Shown here: positions 47,087 to 57,062 of the stretch, piece by piece
Layout of the letters: each line of letters opens with the position of its first letter
How positions within the stretch are numbered: position 1 is the stretch's first letter
From: Fictibacillus phosphorivorans
Lineage (GTDB): Bacteria; Bacillota; Bacilli; Bacillales; Fictibacillaceae
NCBI RefSeq assembly: GCF_001619875.1
Contig: NZ_LRFC01000023.1
Span: 124,001-188,000, forward strand
Length of the DNA stretch: 64,000 bases
Direction of reading: 5' to 3'
Position numbers and translations under genes: made by a program
The notes under the pieces: model-generated
Told to the model about the DNA's origin: nothing
Seen by the model: only the letters and a program-made list of their open reading frames with translations
Database searches by the model: none

Positions 47087-47956
47087 ATGAATTTTGGAAG
47101 TATTAGTACTGCGATGGTTACGCCTTTTGACAGCAAAGGCAACGTCGATTTTGCAAGGACGACAAAGCTTGTTAACCATCTGCTTAACAATGGTACTGAC
47201 AGCATAGTAGTTGCAGGAACGACAGGAGAGTCACCTACTTTAACAACTGAAGAAAAGATTGCGCTTTTTAAGCACGTAGTAAAAGTAGTAGATGGCAGAG
47301 CTCCTGTGATTGCAGGAACTGGAAGCAACAATACGAAAGCTTCTATCGACCTTTCAAAGAAAGCTGAAGAAATTGGTGTAGATGCGATCATGATCGTTGC
47401 ACCGTATTATAATAAACCAAGTCAAGAAGGAATCGTTGCGCATTATAAAGCAATTGCTGATGCGGTTAGTCTCCCAATCATGGCCTATAACATTCCAGGA
47501 AGATCTGTTGTATCCTTTTCTGTAGACACAGTACTTCGTTTAGCTGAGATACCGAATATTGTCGCTTTAAAAGACGCAGGCGGTAACCTGGATACGATGA
47601 GTGAGATTATTGAGAGAACTCCTGATGACTTTTTGCTCTACAGCGGAGATGATGGATTAACGCTTCCTTCTCTTGCAATAGGTAGTGCAGGAATTGTATC
47701 AGTAGCTTCACACGTAATCGGCAATGAGATGAAAGAGATGATTCGTGCCTTCCAAAATGGGGAAAACAAAGGAGCGGCTAACCTTCACCGCAAACTTCTG
47801 CCTGTTATGCAAGAGCTCTTTAAAGCACCAAGTCCTGCGCCAGTAAAGACTGCATTGCAATTGAAAGGTCTTGATGTTGGTGGTGTAAGGCTTCCTTTAT
47901 TGCCTTTAAATCAATCTGAAAGAGAAGCACTTTCCTTACGATTAAACAGTTTATAA
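47087..47956 (+). CDS. dapA: 4-hydroxy-tetrahydrodipicolinate synthase
   Basis: 289 aa from ATG 47087, eight bases after GAGGAG; the GTG at 47078 overlaps that site and is rejected. Schiff-base K162 (VALKDAGG), Y134 (AYNIPGR), and AGTTGESPT are intact. Condenses pyruvate with aspartate semialdehyde; its product feeds both lysine/diaminopimelate and DpaAB. Last gene of the unit; a strong terminator follows. Confidence 0.97.
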   Translation: MNFGSISTAMVTPFDSKGNVDFARTTKLVNHLLNNGTDSIVVAGTTGESPTLTTEEKIALFKHVVKVVDGRAPVIAGTGSNNTKASIDLSKKAEEIGVDAIMIVAPYYNKPSQEGIVAHYKAIADAVSLPIMAYNIPGRSVVSFSVDTVLRLAEIPNIVALKDAGGNLDTMSEIIERTPDDFLLYSGDDGLTLPSLAIGSAGIVSVASHVIGNEMKEMIRAFQNGENKGAANLHRKLLPVMQELFKAPSPAPVKTALQLKGLDVGGVRLPLLPLNQSEREALSLRLNSL

Positions 47957-47960
47957 AGAA

Positions 47961-47988
47961 GCAGACCGGAAATTCCGGTCTGCTTTTT
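47961..47988 (+). terminator. Terminator after dapA
   Basis: GCAGACCGGA (47961-47970) pairs perfectly with TCCGGTCTGC (47974-47983), followed by five T. Confidence 0.92.
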
Positions 47989-48089
47989 ATCTTGTGTATT
48001 TTTAAAGATATTTTAATTTTTCATAGTTTACGGTGCGCGCTCTTTAACTGATACGAAATCCTTTATTTTTATTTGTCCTTTCCTCAGTC

Positions 48090-48119
48090 TTGTTTTGTAT
48101 TCCTCTGATACGGTATAAT
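48090..48119 (+). promoter_or_regulatory. SigA promoter of rnjB
   Basis: TTGTTT (48090-48095), 18-bp spacer, TATAAT (48114-48119). The expected transcript begins near 48126, after the upstream in-frame ATG at 48118, which supports the later rnjB start. Confidence 0.6.
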
Positions 48120-48180
48120 GATTTCAAGTGACGTGATCGGGTTAATTTTTTTTACATACAACATAGGAGGAATATACACA

Positions 48181-49848
48181 TTGTCAAAACAAAATAGAGA
48201 TAAAATTAAGGTTTTTGCCTTGGGCGGAGTAGGTGAGATCGGCAAAAACATGTATGTAGTGGACACAGGTGAGGAAATTTTTGTTATGGACTCAGGTCTA
48301 ATGTTTCCACAGGAGGAAATGCTCGGAATTGATATTGTCATTCCAGATGTTACTTACCTGAAGGAAAACCTGGAGCGCGTAACAGGAATCTTTTTAACTC
48401 ATGCCCATGAGGATCATATCGGAGGACTTCCTTACGTTTTAAGACAAGTTCCGGTTCCTGTTTATGGAACGCGATTAACACTAGGATTAGTCGAAGCAAA
48501 ATTAAAAGAAGCAGGACTATTACGTTCTACTGAATTAAATATGATTGAAACAAACCAAAAGCTGTCATTTAACAGTGCAAAGGTGAGTTTCTTCCATGTA
48601 AATCATAGTATTCCAGATGCAGTAGGTATTGCAATTCACACGTCACAGGGAATAATTGCAAATACAGGTGATTTTAAGATTGACCATACACCAATTGATG
48701 GCCAGCATACAGAATTCGGAAAAATTTCAGCATTGGCTGAAGAAGGTGTCCTCTGTTTGCTCTCAGACAGCACGAATGCTGAACGTCCAGGTTCTACAGG
48801 ACCAGAGGCGCAAGTTGGACAAGAGATTTTAGATGTCTTTCAAGCCGCTAAAGGACGTATCATTATTGCATCGTTCGCATCTAATGTGCATCGTGTACAG
48901 CAAGTTATGAATGCTGCTGCAAAGACAAACAGAAAAGTAGCCGTAAACGGAAGAAGTATGGTGAAGGTTGTTGATATTGCTTCACAACTCGGATACCTGA
49001 CTTTTGAAAAAGATTTGCTTATTACGATCGATCAAGCAAACGATTACAGCGATGAAAAAGTTGTAATACTTACAACAGGTAGTCAAGGTGAATCGATGGC
49101 TGCGCTGTCTAGAATGGCACAAAAATCACACAAACAAATCGCACTTCGACCAACTGATACTGTCGTTATTGCCGCTACCCCGATACCTGGTAATGAAACT
49201 TCAGTAGCTAAAATGGTAGACAAGTTGATGAGAACAGGTGCAGATGTTATTTTTGGACAGAAGAAAGTACACGTATCAGGGCACGGCAGTGCTGAAGAGC
49301 TTAAATTCATGCTTAGCATGATGAAACCTAAATACTTTATGCCGGTTCATGGTGAATATAAGATGCAAAAAGCTCATCAAAAATTAGCAATTGAAGTTGG
49401 TGTTGAAAAAGACAACATCTTTATTGTAGATAAAGGTGAAGTTGTTGAATTCGTTAATGGTAAAGCTCAAAAGACTGGAAAAGTGCCGTCCGGAAATGTC
49501 TTAGTAGATGGGCTTGGAGTAGGCGATATCGGCAACATCGTTCTTCGTGACAGAAAGCTGTTATCACAAGATGGAATATTAGTAGTTGTTGTAACAATCA
49601 GCAAAGATTCTCATCAGCTAATCTCTGGGCCGGAAATAATCTCAAGAGGTTTCGTTTATGTAAGAGAAAGTGAAGCACTTTTACAAGAAGCGAATACGAA
49701 AGTTCGCGATGTGCTTGAAAAGTGTATGAACGAAAACATGAAAGAATGGTCAAGTTTAAAATCGAATGTAAGAGATACTTTAAGTCAGTATTTGTTTGAA
49801 AAAACGAAAAGAAGACCAATGATCATGCCGATCATAATGGAAATTTAA
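48181..49848 (+). CDS. rnjB: Ribonuclease J2
   Basis: 555 aa from TTG 48181, ten bases after AGGAGG. Metallo-beta-lactamase domain with HAHEDHIGG (from about residue 74), a beta-CASP domain (SDSTNAERPG, ASFASNVHRVQQV) and a C-terminal dimer domain (MPVHGEYKMQKAH, ISRGFVYVRESE). Forms a complex with RNase J1 and acts in mRNA turnover and rRNA maturation. The position between dapA and tepA matches B. subtilis ymfA/rnjB, which separates it from J1. Confidence 0.95.
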   Translation: MSKQNRDKIKVFALGGVGEIGKNMYVVDTGEEIFVMDSGLMFPQEEMLGIDIVIPDVTYLKENLERVTGIFLTHAHEDHIGGLPYVLRQVPVPVYGTRLTLGLVEAKLKEAGLLRSTELNMIETNQKLSFNSAKVSFFHVNHSIPDAVGIAIHTSQGIIANTGDFKIDHTPIDGQHTEFGKISALAEEGVLCLLSDSTNAERPGSTGPEAQVGQEILDVFQAAKGRIIIASFASNVHRVQQVMNAAAKTNRKVAVNGRSMVKVVDIASQLGYLTFEKDLLITIDQANDYSDEKVVILTTGSQGESMAALSRMAQKSHKQIALRPTDTVVIAATPIPGNETSVAKMVDKLMRTGADVIFGQKKVHVSGHGSAEELKFMLSMMKPKYFMPVHGEYKMQKAHQKLAIEVGVEKDNIFIVDKGEVVEFVNGKAQKTGKVPSGNVLVDGLGVGDIGNIVLRDRKLLSQDGILVVVVTISKDSHQLISGPEIISRGFVYVRESEALLQEANTKVRDVLEKCMNENMKEWSSLKSNVRDTLSQYLFEKTKRRPMIMPIIMEI

Positions 49849-49873
49849 CCTGCTGTTTCAGCGGGTTTTTTTA
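49847..49873 (+). terminator. Terminator of rnjB
   Basis: AACCTGCTG (49847-49855) pairs with CAGCGGGTT (49859-49867, one G-U), followed by a T-run; it overlaps the last base pairs of the stop codon. Confidence 0.85.
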
Positions 49874-49943
49874 TTTTCTCCTCATATGAATGGAAATAAG
49901 GCCCATACTAAGAAGAACCTAACTTAGAAGGGGTATGAAAGAT

Positions 49944-50696
49944 ATGGACCAGACACCAGAAACAGAAACACCGCAAACAGATGTGCCGCCTAAAAAAGAT
50001 GACAATAACTCCGGACTCATCCAGAAAATACAATCATTAGGGCAAACGAATGTGCCGACAATGGAAGGATCCAGCATCCACTGTCTAACGATTGTAGGTC
50101 AGATAGAAGGACATATGCAGCTTCCGCCTAACAACAAAGCAACGAAGTATGAACATCTCATTCCACAATTAGTAGCGATCGAACAGAATCATAAGATTGA
50201 AGGTCTTCTTGTTATATTGAATACGGTTGGTGGAGATGTTGAGGCAGGACTTGCTATATCAGAGATGATTGCATCATTATCCAAACCAAGTGTATCGCTT
50301 GTGCTCGGCGGGGGACATTCAATAGGAGTACCTATAGCTGTAAGTGCAGATTATTCGTTTATCGCTCCAACTGCTACCATGACGATTCATCCTGTCCGTT
50401 TAACAGGACTTGTAATCGGAGTCCCGCAAACGTTTGAGTACTTAGACAAAATGCAAGATCGTGTTATTTCTTTTGTTACTAGCCATTCAAAAATCACCGA
50501 AGAACGTTTTAAAGAATTAATGTTTTCTAAAGGAAATTTAACACGAGACATTGGTACGAATGTTATAGGAACAGATGCAGTAAGCGATGGTCTGATCAAC
50601 GAGGTCGGTGGAGTCGGGCAAGCTTTAAAGAAGCTCAATGAACTGATTGAACAGAATAAACAAAACAATAATGATAACAACGGAATAAAACAATGA
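49944..50696 (+). CDS. tepA: ClpP-like translocation-enhancing protease TepA
   Basis: 250 aa from ATG 49944; ATG 49935 lies only one base from the AAGGGG ribosome site. ClpP/crotonase fold with S126 in GGGHSIGVP and H149 in MTIHPVR as likely catalytic pair, and the [11 protein letters not shown] loop. Acidic, proline-rich N-terminus without a signal peptide. B. subtilis TepA (YmfB) degrades cytoplasmic secretion-related peptides and small spore proteins. The stop overlaps ylzJ. Confidence 0.93.
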   Translation: MDQTPETETPQTDVPPKKDDNNSGLIQKIQSLGQTNVPTMEGSSIHCLTIVGQIEGHMQLPPNNKATKYEHLIPQLVAIEQNHKIEGLLVILNTVGGDVEAGLAISEMIASLSKPSVSLVLGGGHSIGVPIAVSADYSFIAPTATMTIHPVRLTGLVIGVPQTFEYLDKMQDRVISFVTSHSKITEERFKELMFSKGNLTRDIGTNVIGTDAVSDGLINEVGGVGQALKKLNELIEQNKQNNNDNNGIKQ

Positions 50697-50902
50697 TCTG
50701 GTATACGATGCAGCCATATGAATTGATGTTTCCGGAAGAAGGAAACGAACAAACCATGCAGAATGTAATACTCTACAATGATGTACCTGTACTCGTTGAA
50801 CGCACGGGAGATGAAACAAAGATTGTTCAAGTCTTAAGCACAGATCCTTCTCATTTTTTGTTAGAAGAATGTCAACCTGGAATGGTGCTGCGAAACTTTT
50901 AA
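50693..50902 (+). CDS. ylzJ: YlzJ-like small protein
   Basis: 69 aa. ATG overlaps the tepA stop (ATGA). Sequence [16 protein letters not shown] at the start and a mid-part [19 protein letters not shown] match the YlzJ family that sits between tepA and spoIIIE in Bacillus. Function unknown; no membrane helix. Confidence 0.88.
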   Translation: MIWYTMQPYELMFPEEGNEQTMQNVILYNDVPVLVERTGDETKIVQVLSTDPSHFLLEECQPGMVLRNF

Positions 50903-50934
50903 AAAGTCACCTTAGAAATATGCTATACTATTTT

Positions 50935-50970
50935 AAAGCAGCCTTCTTTTTGCAGGGCTGCTTTTCTTTC
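50935..50970 (+). terminator. Terminator after tepA-ylzJ
   Basis: AAAGCAGCC (50935-50943) pairs with GGCTGCTTT (50956-50964), T-rich tail. Confidence 0.8.
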
Positions 50971-51022
50971 CATTTTTCTACATACATAAAGACATAATAT
51001 TGCATGCTTGTGAGGTGATTAC

Positions 51023-53383
51023 ATGGCGAAAAACAAAAAAAAGAAAGCAAAGAATAAAGGCAGATGGAAAGAGCAGCTGACATTTGAAATTACAGGTCTT
51101 ACGATATTAGCACTAGCTTCACTTGGACTAGCTAAAATGGGTAATGTCGGAATGGCATTCGTTCATTTACTTCGTTTCTTTAGCGGAGAATGGTATGGAA
51201 TTTTATTGTTAGCCTGTATCTTATTATCTCTTTATTTAATTTGGAAAAGAAGCTGGCCGGCATTGGTCTCAAAAAAACTAACAGGAGTTTATATCTTGTT
51301 TTTTTCATTCTTAGTCCTTAGCCATCTTACGCTATTTGAACATTTAACTAACGGTGGAGATTGGAAAGATGCTTCAGTTATTCGAAATACATGGGATCTG
51401 TACTGGATGCAGCTTCAAGGTGAAACGGCTACGAATGATCTTGGCGGCGGTTTAGCTGGGGCTATAGGGTTTGCTCTTTTTTATTTTCTATTCGGAGCGG
51501 GTGGAACAAAGCTCGTGATCTTTTTTCTGATTTTAGGGAGTCTTTTACTGATATCTGGAAAATCTCTTTCAGTATTCCTGCAAAAAATTGTAGATGTTAC
51601 AACTTCATCTTCTGCAAAGTTTAAAGAGTTCGTTCAGGAAAAGAAGCAATCTATAGCTGAAGAACGTACAAAAAAAGTAAAAGAAAAGAAAACGCTCAAA
51701 CCACCAACTGTAGACGATGAAGATGATACAGAAGAGATCATCATTTCAGAGGATCCTGTGATTGAAGACTTTACAAAAAGAGTTCACCAGACAGAAAGTG
51801 GTGTACAGTTAAAATTCGCTCCGCAACTATATGGTGATCATGAAGAGACAAAAAGTACCGAAGACAATACACATGTTCAAGACGAAGCAGTATCATCGCC
51901 ACTTCCAGCAAATTTCGGTGATGAAGTCATTCAGAATGAACACTATCAGCTTCCTACGATGAAACATTTAAGAACACCTCAAAACAGCGGCCAGCACAAA
52001 GACAAACAATATGCTGCGAGTAAGAGCAACGCGAAAAAGCTGGAAAAAACATTTGAGAGCTTTGGGGTAAAAGCAAAGGTTCTTAAAGTTCACTTAGGGC
52101 CAGCAGTTACAAAGTATGAAGTGTACCCAGATGTGGGTGTGAAGGTAAGCAAGATTGTGAACTTATCAGATGATCTTGCATTGGCATTAGCAGCAAAAGA
52201 CATTCGAATCGAAGCACCGATTCCTGGAAAATCCGCCGTAGGAATAGAGGTTCCAAACCAGGAAATTTCTATGGTAACGCTTAGAGAAGTACTAGAAGCT
52301 CCTCAATTTTCAGGTCAGCAGTCACCACTTGCAATTGGCCTTGGAAGAGATATTTCAGGTGAACCCATTATTGCAGACCTAGCAAGAATGCCGCATCTGC
52401 TTGTTGCAGGAGCAACCGGTAGCGGAAAGAGTGTATGTGTTAACGGAATCATTACGAGTATCTTGATGAGAGCAAAACCGCATGAAGTAAAAATGATGAT
52501 GATTGATCCTAAAATGGTAGAGTTAAATATGTATAATGGAATACCACATCTTTTAGCACCTGTTGTAACAGAACCAAAAAAGGCAGCTCAGGCTTTAAAA
52601 AGAGTGGTTTCAGAAATGGAACGAAGATATGAACTGTTCTCACATAGCGGAACGCGAAACATAGAAGGCTATAATGAATCCATTCGTAAACAAAACGCTA
52701 AAGGTGATGCAAAACAGCCATTTCTACCTTATATAGTCGTAATCGTAGATGAACTTGCTGATTTGATGATGGTAGCTTCAGGGGATGTTGAAGATGCGAT
52801 AACGCGCTTGGCTCAGATGGCACGTGCAGCTGGCATCCATTTAATAATTGCTACTCAGCGTCCATCAGTAGATGTTATAACTGGGGTTATCAAAGCAAAC
52901 ATTCCATCCAGAATCGCCTTTAGTGTGTCTTCTCAAACAGATTCTAGGACAATCCTTGATATGGGTGGTGCTGAGAAGCTGTTAGGCAGAGGGGATATGC
53001 TGTTCTTCCCATCAGGAGCTTCAAAACCAGTTCGTGTTCAGGGGGCGTTCTTATCAGATGAGGAAGTGGAAGCGATTGTTGAACATTGTGTTACTCAGCA
53101 AAGAGCTCAGTATCAGACGGAAATGATTCCAACGGAGGAAGCTGAACCGGCTGTTATGGAATCTGAAGATGAATTATTTGCAGATGCGGTTCGCCTTGTC
53201 GTTGATATGCAAACCGCTTCGGTCTCAATGCTGCAAAGAAGATTCCGAATCGGCTATTCAAGAGCAGCAAGGCTGATTGATACGATGGAATCCAAAGGAA
53301 TCGTTGGTCCTTATGAAGGGTCAAAACCTCGTGAAGTACTGATATCGGCGATGCCGGACGAAAAAGAGGCATCCAGTTCATAG
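51023..53383 (+). CDS. spoIIIE: DNA translocase SpoIIIE (FtsK family)
   Basis: 786 aa. A very basic N-terminal tip ([12 protein letters not shown]), four membrane helices (about 20-180), a charged linker, then the alpha/beta motor with Walker [13 protein letters not shown] and Walker [14 protein letters not shown]; the C-terminal gamma winged-helix ([20 protein letters not shown], cited in part) reads polarity sequences. It pumps the chromosome into the forespore. Length is as in B. subtilis SpoIIIE (787). Ribosome site GTGAGGTGATT. Confidence 0.95.
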   Translation: MAKNKKKKAKNKGRWKEQLTFEITGLTILALASLGLAKMGNVGMAFVHLLRFFSGEWYGILLLACILLSLYLIWKRSWPALVSKKLTGVYILFFSFLVLSHLTLFEHLTNGGDWKDASVIRNTWDLYWMQLQGETATNDLGGGLAGAIGFALFYFLFGAGGTKLVIFFLILGSLLLISGKSLSVFLQKIVDVTTSSSAKFKEFVQEKKQSIAEERTKKVKEKKTLKPPTVDDEDDTEEIIISEDPVIEDFTKRVHQTESGVQLKFAPQLYGDHEETKSTEDNTHVQDEAVSSPLPANFGDEVIQNEHYQLPTMKHLRTPQNSGQHKDKQYAASKSNAKKLEKTFESFGVKAKVLKVHLGPAVTKYEVYPDVGVKVSKIVNLSDDLALALAAKDIRIEAPIPGKSAVGIEVPNQEISMVTLREVLEAPQFSGQQSPLAIGLGRDISGEPIIADLARMPHLLVAGATGSGKSVCVNGIITSILMRAKPHEVKMMMIDPKMVELNMYNGIPHLLAPVVTEPKKAAQALKRVVSEMERRYELFSHSGTRNIEGYNESIRKQNAKGDAKQPFLPYIVVIVDELADLMMVASGDVEDAITRLAQMARAAGIHLIIATQRPSVDVITGVIKANIPSRIAFSVSSQTDSRTILDMGGAEKLLGRGDMLFFPSGASKPVRVQGAFLSDEEVEAIVEHCVTQQRAQYQTEMIPTEEAEPAVMESEDELFADAVRLVVDMQTASVSMLQRRFRIGYSRAARLIDTMESKGIVGPYEGSKPREVLISAMPDEKEASSS

Positions 53384-53388
53384 GGAAG

Positions 53389-53416
53389 CGGGCTCTAAAG
53401 AGCTCGTTTTCCTTTG
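53389..53416 (+). terminator. Terminator of spoIIIE
   Basis: CGGGCTCT (53389-53396) pairs with AGAGCTCG (53399-53406, one G-U), followed by TTTTCCTTT. Confidence 0.7.
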
Positions 53417-53483
53417 TTTATGTCATTTTTTTCAAGTAATGTAAAATCCAAAGAATACCTATTAAAAATTTGTAAAATTAGTA

Positions 53484-53512
53484 TTTATTTATAGAACTAA
53501 AAATGGTATAGT
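53484..53512 (+). promoter_or_regulatory. Candidate ymfC promoter
   Basis: Extended -10 TGGTATAGT (TATAGT at 53507-53512) in AT-rich DNA; the -35 (TTTATT near 53484) is poor. Confidence 0.35.
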
Positions 53513-53572
53513 AATGTCGATTCTACTAATAATTTGTCATACGTCGAACAACTAGTTAAGGTGGTTTATGTA

Positions 53573-54298
53573 ATGTCCATAAAAGCTGACCATCGCTTGT
53601 TATATATTAAAGTGATTGAAAAGTTAAAAAAAGATATTGAAGAAGGTATTTATAAAGAGGGCGAAAAACTTCCATCAGAGTTTGAACTTTCTAAACAGCT
53701 TGGTATCTCAAGGGCTACTTTGCGTGAGGCTCTTCGTATTTTAGAAGATGAAAACGTACTCATCAGAAAACACGGTGTAGGTACATTTGTCAGAACACGT
53801 GCATTATTCTCATCCGGCATTGAAGAACTCTACAGTGTTACCGATATGATTGAAAGAGGGGGAAAGAAAGCAGGGACAATTTTCCTATCTTCACAACAGA
53901 CTGATGTAACTGATGAACTTCTAAGTAAGTTCAATGATACTTTGCCAGATGGACTGATGATGATGGAACGTGTTCGTACTGCAGACGGGGAACCAGTCGT
54001 TTTCTGTAAGGATCATATGCCTGCACATCTGTTTCCATCAAAAGGATTGCACGATTATGAGTCTTTTTTAGAAATGTTAGAAAAGGAAACGGGTAGACGC
54101 GTAATGTATGCGGTAACAAATATTGAACCAATTGGTTATCATGATCGCATCTCAGAAATTCTTGAAAGTGATGCGCAAGTCCCGTTATTAATTTTAAGAC
54201 AGATGCATTATGATCAATTTGATGAACCAGTACTCTATTCTTGCAACTATTTTAGATCTGATAAATTTTTATTCTCTGTATTAAGAAAGCGCTTATAA
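53573..54298 (+). CDS. ymfC: GntR/HutC-family transcriptional regulator YmfC
   Basis: 241 aa from ATG 53573, eight bases after AAGGTGG; an upstream in-frame TTG-type start at 53534 has no ribosome site. The N-terminal winged helix ([30 protein letters not shown], cited in part) is followed by a UTRA ligand domain (about 90-235). Ligand unknown. It stands just before the nucleoside transporter operon, 90 bp apart, so it may control that operon; this is inference. Confidence 0.88.
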   Translation: MSIKADHRLLYIKVIEKLKKDIEEGIYKEGEKLPSEFELSKQLGISRATLREALRILEDENVLIRKHGVGTFVRTRALFSSGIEELYSVTDMIERGGKKAGTIFLSSQQTDVTDELLSKFNDTLPDGLMMMERVRTADGEPVVFCKDHMPAHLFPSKGLHDYESFLEMLEKETGRRVMYAVTNIEPIGYHDRISEILESDAQVPLLILRQMHYDQFDEPVLYSCNYFRSDKFLFSVLRKRL

Positions 54299-54332
54299 TT
54301 AAACTCTTTTTTAGGGGGTGATCGGTACTTTT

Positions 54333-54360
54333 TTGCAGCATTGGTTTTAGTCATTAAATA
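54333..54360 (+). promoter_or_regulatory. Candidate promoter of the BMP/nucleoside ABC operon
   Basis: TTGCAG (54333-54338), 16-bp spacer, TAAATA (54355-54360). The -10 is weak. No clear operator palindrome or CodY box is visible nearby. Confidence 0.35.
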
Positions 54361-54387
54361 TGAAAACATTTACAGGGGGAAAATGAC

Positions 54388-55452
54388 TTGAAAAAGAAAT
54401 TAGGATTGATGGTTACTGCAATGTTAACTGCCGGTACACTTCTTGCCGGATGTGGAACTTCTGATGAAGGTAAAACTTCAGGTGGAGACAAAAAAGACTT
54501 TAAAGTAGCAATGGTTACAGATACAGGCGGCGTAGACGATAAGTCTTTCAACCAGTCAGCTTGGGAAGGTCTTCAAAAGTTTGGTAAAGAAAACAACTTA
54601 GAAAAAGATAAAGGTTTTAAATACTTACAATCCACTGCGCAAAGTGATTACAAGCCGAACTTGAACTCTTTAATTCGTCAAAAATACGATGTTGTTTTCG
54701 GTATCGGTTTCTTAATGGGAGCAGATGTGGAAACGGTTGCTAAACAACAGCCGGATGCAAAACTTGCAATCGTTGATATGGTTGTTAAAGGTGACAACGT
54801 AGCAAATATTACGTTTTCAGAGCATGAAGGTTCTTTCTTAGTAGGATTGGTAGCTGGAATGCAATCAAAAACGAACAAAGTAGGCTTCGTTGGCGGTGTT
54901 AACAGTGAACTGATCAAAAAGTTCGAAAATGGATTTAAAGCTGGAGTTCTAACAGCTAATCCAGATGCAGAGGTTCTTGTTCAATATGCTGAAGACTTCA
55001 ATAAAGCAGAAAAAGGACAACAGATCGCTAATACATTCTATCAGCAAGGTGCTGACGTAATCTATCACGCAGCTGGCGGAACAGGTATGGGTGTGTTCAC
55101 TGAAGCGAAAAACCGTAAGAAAAACGGTGAAGATGTATGGGTAATTGGTGTTGACCGTGACCAGCATGAAGAAGGTATGCCAGAGAACGTAACACTTACT
55201 TCCATGGTAAAACGTGTTGACCAAGCGGTTTATGAAGTTTCTGAGCAAGCGATGAACGGTAAGTTCCCAGGTGGAAAGATCGTAGAATTCGGGCTTAAAG
55301 AAGATGGTGTAGGTATTGCTCCAACTCAAGACAACGTTGATAAAGATGCACTTAAATCTGTTGAAGATTACAAGAAAAAGATTATCGGCGGCGAAGTGAA
55401 AGTTCCTAAAACAGACGCAGAGTTTGAAGAGTTCAAAAAGAACTTGAAGTAA
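54388..55452 (+). CDS. nupN: BMP-family nucleoside-binding lipoprotein
   Basis: 354 aa, start TTG after CAGGGGGAAAA. Type II signal with lipobox LLAGC (Cys22) then a periplasmic-binding-protein fold: VAMVTDTGGVDDKSFNQSAW, FSEHEGSFLVG, GFVGGVNSELIKKFENGF, AAGGTGMGVF (cited in parts). This is the PnrA/BMP family, whose members bind purine nucleosides. It captures substrate outside the membrane for the ATPase and two permeases that follow. B. subtilis nupN (yufN) is the best-known homologue; substrate here is inferred. Confidence 0.9.
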   Translation: MKKKLGLMVTAMLTAGTLLAGCGTSDEGKTSGGDKKDFKVAMVTDTGGVDDKSFNQSAWEGLQKFGKENNLEKDKGFKYLQSTAQSDYKPNLNSLIRQKYDVVFGIGFLMGADVETVAKQQPDAKLAIVDMVVKGDNVANITFSEHEGSFLVGLVAGMQSKTNKVGFVGGVNSELIKKFENGFKAGVLTANPDAEVLVQYAEDFNKAEKGQQIANTFYQQGADVIYHAAGGTGMGVFTEAKNRKKNGEDVWVIGVDRDQHEEGMPENVTLTSMVKRVDQAVYEVSEQAMNGKFPGGKIVEFGLKEDGVGIAPTQDNVDKDALKSVEDYKKKIIGGEVKVPKTDAEFEEFKKNLK

Positions 55453-55480
55453 TTCTATGTCACTAGTTTAATATTTGGCC

Positions 55481-55504
55481 AGGACTTGGCAGAAGCCAAG
55501 TCCT
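55481..55504 (+). terminator. Hairpin between binding protein and ATPase genes
   Basis: AGGACTTGGC (55481-55490) pairs perfectly with GCCAAGTCCT (55495-55504). The tail TCCTTATG has few T, so it is more likely a partial terminator or an RNA-stabilising hairpin than a full stop. Confidence 0.6.
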
Positions 55505-55535
55505 TCCTTATGTACATAAGGGGGGAGAGCAAAAG

Positions 55536-57062
55536 ATGGAATATGTAATTGATATGCGTAATATTCGGAAAGAATTTCCTGGAATCGTTGCAAACGATAA
55601 CATTACCCTTCAAGTAAAAAAAGGGGAGATTCATGCCCTTCTTGGGGAAAATGGAGCAGGTAAGTCAACATTGATGAACGTTTTGTTCGGCCTATATGAG
55701 CCAGAACAAGGTGAAATCTATGTAAAAGGAAATAAAGTGGTGAACAATGATCCGAATATTGCCAACTCGCTTGGTATTGGGATGGTTCATCAGCACTTTA
55801 TGCTGGTTGATAAATTCACTGTTACTGAAAATATTATTTTAGGAAAAGAACCTACTAAAGGCGGAAAAGTAGATTTACAGACAGCTGCTAAAGAAGTGAA
55901 GGCTCTTTCTGATCAATACGGACTCTCTGTTGATCCATTTGCAAAAATTGAGAATATCTCTGTAGGAATGCAGCAGCGTGTTGAAATTTTGAAAACGCTT
56001 TATAGAGGGGCAGATATTCTTATTTTTGATGAGCCAACAGCTGTATTGACTCCTCAAGAAATTGTAGAACTCATTCAGATTATGAAAAAGCTTGTTAGCG
56101 AAGGTAAATCGATTATTCTTATCACACACAAACTGAAAGAAATTATGGAAGTTTGTGACCGCTGTACCGTAATCAGAAGGGGAAGAGGCGTTGGGACGGT
56201 AAACGTTAGCGATTCTAACCCAGATTCTCTGGCAGCAATGATGGTTGGTCGTGAGGTAAACTTTAAAGTTGAAAAAATAGAAGCAACGCCGAAAGAAGCA
56301 GTACTGACGATCAAAGATCTTGTCGTTCATGACAGCAGAAAAGTACCGGCTGTAAACGGGCTAAACTTAACTGTACATGCAGGCGAGATCGTAGGGATCG
56401 CAGGAGTAGATGGAAATGGACAATCTGAACTTTTAGAAGCGATTACAGGACTTCATAAAATTCACGAAGGCTCTATCCACCTGCGAGATAAAGAGATTAC
56501 GAATAAATCTCCAAGAAGTGTTACTGAGAGCGGACTGAGCCACATTCCGCAAGACCGTCACAAACACGGACTTGTTCTGGATTTTTCTGTTGGTGAAAAC
56601 ATGGTTCTTCAAACATACTACCAAAAGCCTTATTCCAAGTCAGGCATATTGAACTTCAAACCAATCTTTGATAAAGCGAAAAAATTGATTGAAGAATATG
56701 ATGTTCGTACCCCTGATGCATACACGCCAGCTCGTGCACTATCAGGTGGAAATCAGCAAAAGGCGATTATCGCGAGAGAAGTAGACCGCGATCCGGACTT
56801 CTTGATCGCCGCTCAGCCCACTCGCGGTCTTGATGTTGGAGCGATCGAGTTCATCCATTCCAAACTGATTGAACAACGAGATAATGGCAAGGCGGTATTG
56901 CTTGTTTCATTTGAATTGGATGAGATTATCAATGTGAGTGACCGCATCGCCGTGATGTATGAAGGAAAGATTGTTGCGATCGTAAACCCAAAAGAAACAA
57001 CGGAACAAGAACTTGGGTTACTGATGGCAGGAGGAAAGAGAGGTACCGTTCATGCCGAATAA
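55536..57062 (+). CDS. nupO: Nucleoside ABC transporter ATPase (two-domain)
   Basis: 508 aa with two ABC modules. The first has Walker A GENGAGKST (about 38), signature ISVGMQQR and Walker B ILIFDEPTAVLTP, all usable. The second has a reduced P-loop region (GVDGNGQSEL), signature LSGGNQQK and AAQPTRG (about 425-431) where a canonical site would have DEPT, so it is probably non-hydrolytic. This asymmetry is common in the BMP/RbsA-like family. It powers import with NupP and NupQ. Overlaps the next gene. Confidence 0.92.
   Translation: MEYVIDMRNIRKEFPGIVANDNITLQVKKGEIHALLGENGAGKSTLMNVLFGLYEPEQGEIYVKGNKVVNNDPNIANSLGIGMVHQHFMLVDKFTVTENIILGKEPTKGGKVDLQTAAKEVKALSDQYGLSVDPFAKIENISVGMQQRVEILKTLYRGADILIFDEPTAVLTPQEIVELIQIMKKLVSEGKSIILITHKLKEIMEVCDRCTVIRRGRGVGTVNVSDSNPDSLAAMMVGREVNFKVEKIEATPKEAVLTIKDLVVHDSRKVPAVNGLNLTVHAGEIVGIAGVDGNGQSELLEAITGLHKIHEGSIHLRDKEITNKSPRSVTESGLSHIPQDRHKHGLVLDFSVGENMVLQTYYQKPYSKSGILNFKPIFDKAKKLIEEYDVRTPDAYTPARALSGGNQQKAIIAREVDRDPDFLIAAQPTRGLDVGAIEFIHSKLIEQRDNGKAVLLVSFELDEIINVSDRIAVMYEGKIVAIVNPKETTEQELGLLMAGGKRGTVHAE

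Noticed and set aside
48118-48180. Earlier ATG in frame with rnjB, adding 21 residues
   Set aside because: It lies within the -10 region of the rnjB promoter, before the expected transcript start; AGGAGG and TTG at 48181 give the normal 555-aa length.
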